DNA of 17,500 nt from Chromera velia (taxonomy: Eukaryota; Sar; Chromeraceae). Positions 1-8,743 of the stretch are shown here, in pieces (within the stretch, counting starts at the first letter, position 1; each line of letters opens with the position of its first letter). The DNA lies in NCBI GenBank assembly GCA_018398765.1, contig JAHBMJ010000658.1, forward strand, positions 5,943 through 23,442, read 5' to 3'. Both the position numbers and the translations under genes were made by a program. Under the pieces are notes generated by a model. It worked only from the letters and a program-made list of their open reading frames with translations, was not told the origin of the DNA and ran no database searches.

Positions 1-83
1 CCCCCCCCGCGCGCGCGCGCGTGTGTGTGTGGGTGTGTCTCTATGATCGTGCAAGAGTGTGTGTCCGTTCCCTTTCCCTGCAG
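1..83 (+). other. End of an RPA1 intron with C, CG and GT runs
   Basis: The window opens in a run of C, then alternating CG and GT. The stretch ends in a pyrimidine-rich segment and TGCAG, a good acceptor for the exon at 84. It is read as the 3' end of an intron whose start is outside the window. Confidence 0.75.
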
Positions 84-1507
84 AGACAGGGGGATGCGAT
101 GTTCATGCCGATCAAGGACTTGACTGAGTATCAACAGGTTGGTGGGGCTTTTCATTATTTTCGAGTTGACTCTGGAACTCATATGTTGGTCCTGTCATAG
201 GTCTCTTTTTGCCTCTTCTCTGTCCCTTTCTTCTCTTCTTTCTTTCCGTCCTTCCTTTCTCTCTCCCTCTCCCCCCCGCCCTCTTTCCGTCTGTCTGTTC
301 TCTCTCTCTCTCTCTCTCCCTGAAAAAGAAAAAAAGAAACATTCTGTCTGTCTGTCTGTTTGTCTGCCTGCCTGCCTGCCTGTCTGTCCGAAAGAAAGGA
401 AGCCAAAAAGTAAAGTAAGGAAAAGACGATGTATCCTGTCTATCTGTTGTGTTCATGAAGAAGAGGATGAAAAGAAACCATATAGTCTGTCTGCCTGTCT
501 GCCTTTCCTTCTGCAGAGGTGGGTTGTGAAGGCCCGAGTGAGTGAGAAGAGAGACAAGAAGCAGTTCACAAACCAGAGGGGCGAGGGTAAGCTTTTCTCG
601 GTGGACCTGTGTGATTCTTCGGGCGAGATCCGTGCGACTTTCTTCGGCAAATCTGTGGACGAGTACTTCGACAGAATAGAGGTCGGTCAGCGGGTGGTGG
701 GTGGGTGGGTGGGTGGAAGAGGAAGCGGTAGGGTGTGCGTGCCAATTTTTGCTGTCTCTGTTTACACAACGGTGTATGCTTTTCACCTGTGTCTCTCCCT
801 GGCGCCTGGCATGCAGATACGTGTTTGTCCGTGCCTTTGTTTCTTTCTCTTCCTGGCCTTCCGATGCGCTTCTCTCTTCATGACTTTTTACATGCGTCCG
901 GATGTGTGTGAGGGATCGGCGGTTGCGTGCGAATATATGGTCCAAATGGCCATTCTGCTCGAATTGATGAGATCAGGGCGCCAGGAGTCACACGTGGGAA
1001 GATAGGAAAATTGTGCCACGCTTCTTGTTTTGAAGAGGGCTGCTCTGGCACTTTCTTCATTTCTGCAATTGCTTTACTTTGCACAAGATTGGTCTGGTGT
1101 CTGTGTAAGAGGGACTGCTTCCTTGCATGCAGGTCGGGAGGGTCTACATCTTCACCAGGGGAACAATCAAGGCAGCGAACCAGAAGTACAACACAACGAC
1201 GCACAGGTTGGTGCCGTGGAGAATTACAGCAGCCGTAGATGATTTCTGTAGGGGGAAAGAGTGCGCACCGGTGTTTTGCGCTGTCCTCTTTGCTCTGTTC
1301 TTTTGTTTTTTCTTTTTGCCTTTTCGTCCGACACAGATTGACACTCCTCATCACCTCACTGCATGGTCCAGATTGGTATGCTTTTTGATTGCTCTTTTTT
1401 GTACTGTCATTTTTTTTCTCCGCCCTTTGTTTGTGCAGATGCGAGATCACTTTCAGTCACGACGCGAAAGTAGAAGAAGTTCCTGATGACGTGCAGATCC
1501 CGACAAG
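84..1507 (+). other. RPA1: RPA1 exons encoding DBD-A
   Basis: Four exons (84-137, 517-681, 1133-1206, 1439-1507) encode the first DNA-binding OB fold. The opening PIKDLTEYQ matches the conserved start of DBD-A. The second exon carries the strand pair around RGEGKLFSVDL and SGEIRATFFG. The third carries VYIFTRGTIKAANQKY, where Y replaces the human stacking Phe. The fourth ends the fold with EITFSHDAKVEE. Introns are 379, 451 and 232 nt long. Codon phases at the three junctions are 0, 0 and 2. Confidence 0.93.
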
Positions 1508-3318
1508 GTGGGTGGCTCGGTTGCGAGAACTGCAGGGGCGGGCGCAAGGATTCGGCAAAACGGTTGCGTGTACCATGATCTGCAGGGACTTCTCTTTCGC
1601 GTGCGGGGAAGCTGTTACTGCATGATGAAACACATGATTATCAAGCAGACGGAGAGAAGAAATTGGGAGGGCACGGCACCATCGACTGATTCGAGTTTCC
1701 TTCGTTTCTTTTTTTCCCTCTCTTTCTTTCTTTTCCTGTACTCTGCTTTCTCGCCTTCCCCCCCTTCCTTGCTTCATTTCTTCTTTGTCTTTCTTTTCTT
1801 TTCTTTTCCTTTCCGTTTTTTTGTGTCTCTGTGTCTGATTCTGTCTGTATTGTAGGTATGATTTCTTTCCTTGTTTGGTTGTTTGTGCTGATGGAAAAAA
1901 GGAACAAAAGGAGCCACGTGGCCTGCCTGCCTGTCTGTCAGAAGAAAAAAAAAAGTCTGGCTGTCCGTTTGAAAGCAAAAAGAAGAAATGAAGAAGAGAA
2001 ACAGTCGTGCAGTCTGTCTGTCGGTCTCTCTCTGTCTGTGGTGTGAGGACTTGCAGAATGCCTTTGTCGATCTCTCTGTCTGTTCTGCCTTTCTCGGGGT
2101 TTGTCTATTTTGTTTCCTTTCTTCCTTCTTTCCTTCCTTCGGGGCTTCCCTGGTTCTTCTTGTCTTTCTCCTTCTTCTTTCCGCCTTTGTGCCCGCCTTT
2201 CTCTCTTTCTCTTTCTCGAACGAAGCTTCTTGTCTCCCGTGTGAGGCGTCTCATCTGTTCTGTGTCTGTTGGAGTGCATTGCGTTCCCTGCTTGGGGCCC
2301 TCTTTCATTCCTTCCTTCCTTCCTTCCTTCCTTTTCTTCCCGCCCGTCGCTTCTCAGGCGGTTTGTTTTCAAGAAGATTTCCGATCTCGCATCCATGGAA
2401 GTCGGCAGCGTGGTCGACATTTTGGCTGGGGTACAGGTCGGTCTGTCTGCCCAGCTGCCCGCATGTTTGGGTCTCTGTCTGTTGCTTCTAATGCTCACCA
2501 CGTTTTGCTTGAAACAAAAGACTTCGCGTTGCCGTGGTGCAGGCAGAAGTAGATGCAGAAAGAAAATTCCATGAACGCAGCAGAGTCGAAGGAGCTCTTT
2601 GCAGGAGAAAGGGAGTCGGATTTGTCAGCGAGACTTCATCCACTTCCACATATTCCTCCTTTCTTCAGGCCTCAGTGAACACAAGGAGACTGACCCCCAC
2701 CCTTGCAGATGCGCACTAGTCGCTTTCTGTCCTTCTTTCTGCCAATTCTCTTTTCACACCCACCCACGCAGCCACTCACTTACTCTCTGCTTGCATGTGC
2801 AGGAGGCGGGCCCCATCTCTGTCATTCAGGTGCGGTCGACAATGCAAGACAAGGACAAGCGAAACCTGACCTTGGTGGACAATTCGGGTCATTCGGGGGC
2901 CACGATTGAACTCACACTGTGGGGGGACACCTGTCGCAAGTCAGTCAGTCAGTCAGTGAATCATCATCATCGTTGAGTCAGTCAGAACCCTTGTGGAAGA
3001 ACGAAAGACGGGAAAAAATCTGAGAATAAAACAAAAGAGGGCCGAACAGAAGAACATTTGATCAGGAACACACACGAACCCCCCTCGCCCGTCTGCCCGT
3101 CTGCCTGCCTGCCTGCCTGCATGCATGCATGCAGGTTTTCAGAAGACATATTCCAGAGTCACCCTGTGCTGGCTATCAAGGGGTTGAAGCTCGGGGAATT
3201 CAACGGGCGGTCCCTGAACTCTCTCAACTCCTCCTCTTTTGAGCTGGTCGACGAACGGACGGAGAGGGGGATCGAGGGTGCAGCGAACTTCAGGTCGGTC
3301 TCTCTCTCTCCCCTCCTC

Positions 3319-3352
<34 letters not shown>

Positions 3353-4904
3353 GTTCTCCCTCTTCTTCTTATCCGCCCCCTCTCTCTTTCGGCTCTCTTT
3401 CAGTCTCTTCCTTTTCTCCAAAGAACGGAATGGAAGAGAAGTGCTGTATTGAGAGAAGGTCGCGACCACATCGAGAGGAGTGAAGAATCAGAGAGAGATT
3501 GGAATTGAGTGACGCAGCGCATGATCGAACAGCAGAAGCATCTGCTTGCTGTGGTGTTTTTGGTGTTCCCGCTTGTTTTTTTTTTTTTTTCTGCAGAAAT
3601 TGGTGGGAGAACAGAGATCCACGGAATGTCCCCCAACAGAAGCTCAGTGGCAGCGGGAGTGGAGGTTCCGGACCTGCAGAGAGACGAGAGCTCAAGGAGA
3701 TCATTGACCTGGTCCAAAACAGACAGGCACAAGATCAGCAGGACATGTCTCAGCTTCTCGCCCACGTGACCTACATTCCGACCAGGAGAGGCGGTGGGTG
3801 CTATTCTTGTTCCTAGGATTATTTGAAATTTGTTGTGGACGATCCACTTCTGTATGTAAACGGCTTGTCGTTTGTTCGTCTCTCCGTTGTGTACATGAAG
3901 AAGAGGAAGCCGAAAAAGATACGGAAACGGACAAAGATACAGAAACGACGCTTATGGTCTCTCGGTGTGTCAATTCGGTCTGACTTCGGGACTTTGCGAA
4001 ACACGTGTGCGGAGTTGTGGTCATCGGCCTGATGGTCTGCCTCTGCTGTCGTGAAGGAAGGCAAACGTGTTTGACCTTGCTTCACTTGTGTATCTGTCGA
4101 CTGGACTCATTGCTCTGTTTGAGTGCACGCACGTGCAGGGGCAGAAGGCAATCTTCCTCTCTACCTCGCGTGTCTGAAATGCCGCAAGAAGGTCGAAGAG
4201 ATCGCTACGGGACAATATAATTGCATGACGTGCGGGGGGAACGTCCAAGCAGAAAGGAAGTGGATCCTCACTGCTCGCATCGCAGATTGCACCGGTTGGT
4301 CGGTCCTTCCGTCTCCGATTTCCTCCCTTGACTTTTTCTTTCTGTGCATGCTCTGCTGCAACCACTTTACCCTTGCTTCTCTCTTTCTGTCTCCCATCCT
4401 TGTTGTGGATCTTGCATTCTTTTCTTTTCTCTCTTTGACTGTCGTCGTCGTGCTCTGTCGACTTGCCCATCCACGACGCTTGTTCCATCAAGAACGTGGG
4501 CGTGTTGTGTGGTTCCCTCTCCTTTCTCTGAAGAATGAGATTGATTCCATGCTTGCTTGTCCTCCGCTTTCCTCTTTCCTCTCTTTCCAAATTTTTTTTG
4601 TACTTTGTCTTTCTTTGGCCATTCACTCTTTGTAGGAGACCCACTTCCTGCATGCCTTTTTGTGCCGCTCATCTTCTTCAATCGTACCGTGAATCCCCTC
4701 CACTCGACTTCCATAGAAGACCCCATTTCTCTGGTTTGCATGTAGGTGTGCAGAGCAACTGTACGTCTCCCTGTTCAACGAACAGGCGAAAACGCTGATG
4801 CTTGACAGAAGCGCAGACGAGTACGCCCAAGCGTGTCAGGATGACGCGGACCTTTCGCAGGGTTGGTCGGCCTCTCTCTCTGTCTGTGTGTCTTTGTCTC
4901 TGTC

Positions 4905-4954
<50 letters not shown>

Positions 4955-4985
4955 CCTCTCTCTCGCTCTCTCTCTCTCTCTCACA

Positions 4986-5047
<62 letters not shown>

Positions 5048-6049
5048 CTGGCTCTCTGTGTGGGTGTGTGTATGTGTGTGCGTCTTTCTTTGGGTTGTTC
5101 TCCTTTTTTTCCGTTCTGTCGATGAGACCTCGGTCTATCTGAATTCCTTTCTTCTTGCTCCTCCCCGCTTTCCTCTGTCTCGTCTGTCTCTGTATCTGTT
5201 TCTGTGTCAGTCCGCCACTTCGGCTCTTTGTTCGTTTTGAACCTCCGCTTGTCCTCTCTTCCCCATTACTCTTTCGCCCCGTTTCGTCCCCTCTCCTGTC
5301 CTTGCGTCTCTGTCCTTCCTAGCACAGATAGAAAACCGATGACCGATGTGTGAATCCATCTGAGTGTGCATGTCGCCTTCCCGTCTCTTCGCCTGCCTGC
5401 CTGCAGGAATGATGACCGAAGCTGCCCATAGGATGTGGCTGTTCAAGATCAAGTCCAAGCAGGAAACCTACCAGGAACAGGTGTGTGGGGGTGGGGGTGG
5501 GGTGAGGAGGCGTTCTCGAGTCTCCTCCAGACTACCCCAGTCCTCTTTTTTCTTTTCTGATGGAGGATCTTTTGTCAAAGGGTGCTGGCCAGCTCCATGC
5601 GCCATGCAAACGCAGAGTGAGCGAGAAAGACAGGAATTTGGTCGAGAAAAGGGGGAGAGAAAGAAGCAGTGACCTGGTTTTCCGCTTTCTTGCAAATTAA
5701 GGACCAATTGGTCCTTTCGAGAAGAGGGGGGGCGGCAGACCAAGGGCCGCACAAAGCGCTAACGCACAAAAAAAAAGAGAAAGAGAGCAGGAAACGACAG
5801 GGATGAGACGGCTGCTTGTTTGTACGTATGCAGGTCCGAGAGAAGCACACCGTAGTCCACATCGAGAAACCGGATTATGTGAGGGAGGGGCAATCCATGA
5901 AAGAAGCTGTCTTGAGAGCCCTCGGGCGGGAGAGGGGAGGGGCTGCTGCTGCTGCAGGGGGGGGGCGAGGAGGTCCTGATGCGCTCTACCATGGGGGTGC
6001 TCCTGGGGGCGTAGCTGGAGCAGGGGGGTTCGGTGGATACGGGCGATAG
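84..6049 (+). CDS. RPA1: Replication protein A large subunit (RPA70), 3' part, 12 exons
   Basis: RPA1 is the main single-stranded-DNA-binding subunit of the nuclear RPA trimer used in replication, repair and recombination. I read exons at 84-137, 517-681, 1133-1206, 1439-1507, 2358-2436, 2803-2939, 3135-3293, 3597-3793, 4139-4294, 4754-4861, 5407-5480 and 5834-6049. They total 1488 nt, all phases agree, and the frame ends in TAG. Numbering from the first visible codon, DBD-A spans about residues 10-115 (motifs RGEGKLFSVDL, SGEIRATFF), DBD-B about 122-240 (LTLWGD, PVLAIKG, NGRSLN) and DBD-C about 297-455 with a four-Cys zinc ribbon. The stacking aromatics known from human DBD-A and DBD-B appear kept as F69, Y92, W187 and F215. 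The N-terminal protein-interaction domain is upstream of the window, so the gene is 5'-partial here. Family assignment is secure; exact borders of the first exon are less so. Confidence 0.95.
138..516 (+). repeat. RPA1 intron with TCTG/TGCC/TC microsatellites
   Basis: The intron starts GTTGGT and ends CTGCAG. Its sense strand is almost wholly pyrimidine. It carries TTTC/TTCC runs, a TC run near 299-318 and a TCTG-to-TGCC tetranucleotide run near 343-391. Long open frames across it on both strands are by-products of the repeat, not genes. Confidence 0.85.
1508..2357 (+). repeat. Longest RPA1 intron (850 nt), pyrimidine microsatellites
   Basis: The intron begins GTGGGT and ends TTCTCAG, the only acceptor in this gene not of TGCAG form. 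It is filled with TTTC, TCTG and TTCC runs, including a TTCC array near 2308-2335. Conserved RPA1 sequence joins directly across it (PTR to RFVF), so no coding exon is missing from it. The repeat-derived ORFs inside are not considered genes. Confidence 0.8.
2543..2614 (+). other. RPA1: Possible in-frame cassette exon in RPA1
   Basis: A 72-nt segment is preceded by GTGGTGCAG and followed by GTCGGA. Both resemble the splice sites used elsewhere in this gene. It is open in phase 0, so it would add 24 residues (starting AEVDAERKFHE) between GVQ and EAGPIS in DBD-B without changing the downstream frame. The known family alignment does not require it. It may equally be a chance pseudo-exon. Confidence 0.3.
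2940..3134 (+). repeat. Short RPA1 intron with TCAG and GCCT/GCAT repeats
   Basis: The intron is 195 nt long. It starts inside a tandem TCAG run (GTCAGTCAGTCAG), so several register-shifted donors exist. It ends in GCCT then GCAT tetranucleotide repeats leading into TGCAG. Only the first donor at 2940 gives the conserved Lys-Phe junction. Confidence 0.75.
3294..3596 (+). repeat. RPA1 intron with TTTC array
   Basis: The intron starts GTCGGT and carries a TTTC array near 3319-3350 and a long T run just before CTGCAG at 3591-3596. There is no coding signal beyond chance ORFs. Confidence 0.75.
3597..6049 (+). other. RPA1: RPA1 exons encoding linker, DBD-C and Gly-rich tail
   Basis: Exon 3597-3793 gives a Gly/Ser linker (around SGSGSGGSGP) followed by a helical segment and the first strand of DBD-C (HVTYIPT). 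Exon 4139-4294 holds the zinc ribbon, Cys at residues 323, 326, 340 and 343. Exons 4754-4861 and 5407-5480 give the rest of the fold (EQLYVSLFNEQAKTLML; HRMWLFKIKSKQETYQE), including the C-terminal helices used in the family for trimer formation. The last exon ends with a Gly/Ala-rich tail at residues 455-495 before TAG at 6047-6049. Confidence 0.9.
4862..5406 (+). repeat. RPA1 intron with large TC/TG microsatellite
   Basis: The intron starts GTTGGTCGG. A nearly uninterrupted TC tract, with TCTG interruptions, runs from about 4870 to 5007 and passes directly into a TG tract to about 5075. The remainder is pyrimidine-rich single-copy sequence ending CCTGCCTGCCTGCAG. Three overlapping Ser/Leu/Val/Cys ORFs in this region are translations of the repeat. 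Confidence 0.9.
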
Positions 6050-6420
6050 CGGCATGCAGTCTTGTATGAATGTTCGTGCTCCTGTGGGATTCTCAATCGC
6101 ATTTCTTGCCTCTCCTGATCGTGGAGAGTGTATGAGTATAGAAATAACCGCTTAGGGAGGGCAACAAGCAGAGCGTATGTTCCGAGGACACAAAAGGAGA
6201 GCTGGTTGAAGTATTGCTGCAGATGATCAAACAACTTATCGATGTCATTGTCCCTACCGTGATGTCCCTCCCTTGCGGAGTTGGTTCTGGTATTTGTTTA
6301 GAAAGCATGATATTGTGTCCAGGATTCGATTGCACCGGCCGGGCTGCTAGCCTTGCGGGTGTTGCCTATACTTGCTTACATGCGATTGGACATGACGATT
6401 CGTGACAGAAAAGCCTGAAG
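6050..6420 (+). other. RPA1 3' flank, probably 3' UTR
   Basis: This stretch follows the RPA1 stop codon and has base composition similar to the coding part. An ORF at 6214-6405 has no recognisable domain and no family resemblance I can name. I found no clear AATAAA signal here. Composition turns AT-rich from about 6420. Confidence 0.5.
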
Positions 6421-6970
6421 TGTATCGTGTGTGAGCTAACTCAGAGTCAACTTAGAATGGCAATTGCTAGGCGATTGCTAAGGCTATTGCTGCAGTACGT
6501 CTAAGCTGCAATATTGTAGGGACTCCTATAGGGAGCATATTTACTGCTAGATATATTGCTAGACGTACTGTATAGCTACCCTAGTCGCTACCACTGCATT
6601 CTAGATTGTATTTCAGTGAAATAAGATATAAATTAATAGCTATAGATTAATAGGTATAAAAATTAATAAAAGAATAAGTAGACTGCAAGTTTTAGTATTA
6701 AATTTAGCTTATAGTCATTTAAAGTAATCAGTTCTTGATATGCCCAATCATTCTTCAATGAATCTTCATGCTCGGCTATTAGGCCGCTATCTGTAAGATG
6801 GCTTTAAAATGTATAGTTAGAAAACGATGCTAAGCTAGTTTCTATATACACCTACTAAGTAAGTACTATAATATACTTTAAAAAGTTTACCCCTCTGCTA
6901 GCCCCCCTGAATCGCTCAGGCCCTGATACTAAGCTATGAACTTTTTAGAATCGATCAAAATGCTGTCATC

Positions 6971-7014
6971 TTTGGTGGCCTACGGCCGCCTTCGATCAAC
7001 ACTAAGACCATCTT
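6971..7014 (+). repeat. Dispersed repeat R1, copy a
   Basis: This copy holds a near-palindrome GGTGGCC-TAC-GGCCGCC, then TTCGATCAACACTAAGACCA. The second copy is at 8699-8743 in the same orientation and differs at only a few bases. Confidence 0.7.
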
Positions 7015-7093
7015 CGGCGCTCATTGTATTTTCACTAGTGTAAAAAGGGTTACCCTATAAAAGTGTCTCTGGTATAGGCGATTGGAGCATATG

Positions 7094-7132
7094 TCGATAG
7101 AAGAAGTGTATGATTATAGAGAGAGACAAGAA
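7094..7132 (+). repeat. Dispersed repeat R2, copy a
   Basis: A 39-nt unit beginning TCGATAGAAGAAGTGTATGA. It matches 7951-7989 in the same orientation with six differences, all of them transitions. Confidence 0.7.
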
Positions 7133-7441
7133 GCCCGAAGGGGTAGGGGGTACGGCAGGCCGAGGAGCGTGTAAGGCGGTACTTCTCGCTTCTTCTTCAG
7201 AAGGACGCCCGAAAGGCCAATGCCTTCATTACTGCATGCCTAGGACCGGACTGATCAATCCTGGGGCGCAGTGTTTTGCTAGCTAGTAGTCCTAAAGTTC
7301 GGCCGCTTTAGGCGAGCAATCGCTAGCGTGCTCCTAGCTTTGCAATATGATATGAATGCTCACAGACTGCCCTTTGCCATTGGGACACGATGGCTGGCGG
7401 GTTAAATCACCTTATCATCATCATCATCAGACAATTGGAGC

Positions 7442-7458
7442 ATATATAAGCCTCTGCC
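7442..7458 (-). repeat. Inverted partner of the R2 leader
   Basis: ATATATAAGCCTCTGCC is the reverse complement of 7935-7951 with one mismatch. A nearby GATTGGAGCATAT/AATTGGAGCATAT motif is also shared between about 7080 and 7433, so this is another fragment of the same repeat family. Confidence 0.5.
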
Positions 7459-7950
7459 CTTAAATTTTGCACGGTCAAAATACATAAAATTATGATCATA
7501 ATATTTTAAACTTAGTTTTTATACATGGTGGGCTATGTAAGTACATATTAGTAGGCTTTATGCTTTTACATATGATAACAATGCTGAGAGATAAACTCTA
7601 TCTCATATGACTGATTAATCTTAAAAAAATTATCGATCTCCTGGTTTTCTCTTCTGGATCAAATTTTCTTTAATCACTGTGATTTTTCGTAGGCGTCAGA
7701 CGCCCACCTTCATAAAGACCACAGAGACAGGTTGTGGCTAGGCTGTTGGTCCATAAATTACATTTTTTTTGTGTTGTTTTTGCGTGCACCGCGCGCATGA
7801 TAAAACCTTTTATAGGGCAAAATCAATAGGGATCCACCTTGAAGCGACCATTTTTTTTTTTCAAAAAAAATAAATAATAAATAAATAAAGTATCAATATA
7901 GAGCTGCAGCCAGATTGTGCATACAAAATTCAAAGGCAGGGGCTTATATA

Positions 7951-7989
7951 TCAATAGAAGAGGTGTATGACCATGGAGAGAGACAGGAA
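7951..7989 (+). repeat. Dispersed repeat R2, copy b
   Basis: A 39-nt unit beginning TCAATAGAAGAGGTGTATGA, homologous to 7094-7132. Just upstream, 7935-7951 is also the inverted partner of 7442-7458 (16 of 17 bases). Confidence 0.7.
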
Positions 7990-7996
7990 TATAGAG

Positions 7997-8080
7997 GAAT
8001 TTAGACAGAAATTTAGATGAAGTTAAAAGAATTTAGCGAGGAATCTAAAAGAATTTAGAGACAACTTAGACAAGAATTTA
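7997..8080 (+). repeat. Short tandem-like GAATTTAG cluster
   Basis: The octamer GAATTTAG or a one-base variant occurs at 7997, 8009, 8029, 8051 and 8074. Two copies share the longer core AAAAGAATTTAG with 22-nt spacing. The same core forms the arms of the palindrome at 8426-8447. Confidence 0.6.
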
Positions 8081-8280
8081 AAAGGCTAGGCATGTCACGG
8101 CAAAAAAAAAAATTCTCTATAGAAAAACGAGTTATCTGCTTTTCTTTTTTTTTGCCTGCAACACTTGTGCAACACCCATATAACAGCTAAACAACAGTTG
8201 TTTTAGACACAAAAAACCCTGACAAAGAGAGTTATTTACTTTTTTTTTCTATGTGATCCCGTTAGTTAAAAGGATTTTTA

Positions 8281-8426
8281 GCAAGTTTTGGAGGTCAATT
8301 TCTCATGACCTATAATGAGTTAGAAATTGATTTTAAATATAAAAATATATTAGATCTACTAGCACTACTATTAGTATCAAGTTCTAATTCATTACAGTTC
8401 ACGAGAAATTAACCTGCAAAGTTTAG
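8281..8426. repeat. 51-bp imperfect inverted repeat with 44-nt loop
   Basis: Bases 8281-8331 pair with 8376-8426, with 11 mismatches in 51. The uninterrupted core includes AATTTCTC and TAATGA. The loop is AT-rich. It could be a foldback or MITE-like remnant, or a structured transcript; no coding is present. Confidence 0.65.
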
Positions 8427-8447
8427 GAATTTAGAGCTCTAAATTCC
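8426..8447. repeat. Perfect 22-bp palindrome
   Basis: The half-site GGAATTTAGAG is followed at once by its exact reverse complement CTCTAAATTCC, with no spacer. It directly abuts the right arm of the 51-bp inverted repeat. Confidence 0.85.
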
Positions 8448-8698
8448 TTTTCAAGTTAGATTGGATAACGATGCAATTGCTTTAAATTACATTCATGCTT
8501 TTACATTTATGCGCAACTCAAAAAAATGATAACAACAATCGATCGATTTGCATGACAATAGCATACACGGGCGTACATCTTTTTCACGTTGACTCCCTTT
8601 AAGTTTCTTACATAAATTTGATATGCGTTCGTCTTCGGCGTTGCCTTCGGTCTCTCGTTACCCGCTTTTGGCGACTTTCAATCAAGACATACGATTTT

Positions 8699-8743
8699 TT
8701 TTGGCGGCCTCCGGCCGTCTTTGATCAAGACTAAGACCATCTT
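8699..8743 (+). repeat. Dispersed repeat R1, copy b
   Basis: This copy holds GGCGGCC-TCC-GGCCGTC, then TTTGATCAAGACTAAGACCA, matching 6971-7014. A shortened third piece (GGCAGCCTCCGATCAAG) follows at about 8749-8765. Confidence 0.7.

Larger units (their letters stand above)
2358..3293 (+). other. RPA1: RPA1 exons encoding DBD-B
   Basis: Exons 2358-2436, 2803-2939 and 3135-3293 encode the second OB fold. FVFKKISDLASMEVGSVVDI aligns with the family block that starts with F-x-F and ends LVDI. LTLWGDTCRKF holds the stacking Trp, and LAIKGLKLGEFNGRSLN the second aromatic. The junction at 2939/3135 is phase 2: the codon AA|G restores the conserved Lys before Phe. Confidence 0.93.

Noticed and set aside
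112-945. Long ORFs on both strands over the first kilobase
   Set aside because: They cross RPA1 introns and are made of TCTG, TC and TTTC repeat translations (Asp-Arg-Gln or Ser-Leu-Cys runs). Conserved RPA1 exons explain the region.
4775-5240. Overlapping Ser/Leu/Val/Cys and Arg/Glu ORFs
   Set aside because: They are translations of the TC/TG microsatellite inside an RPA1 intron.
6214-6405. 63-residue ORF after RPA1
   Set aside because: There is no recognisable domain or splice context; more likely 3' UTR.
7340-7415. tRNA-like GGGTTAAATC loop
   Set aside because: There is no five-base T stem and no D arm at the right distance.
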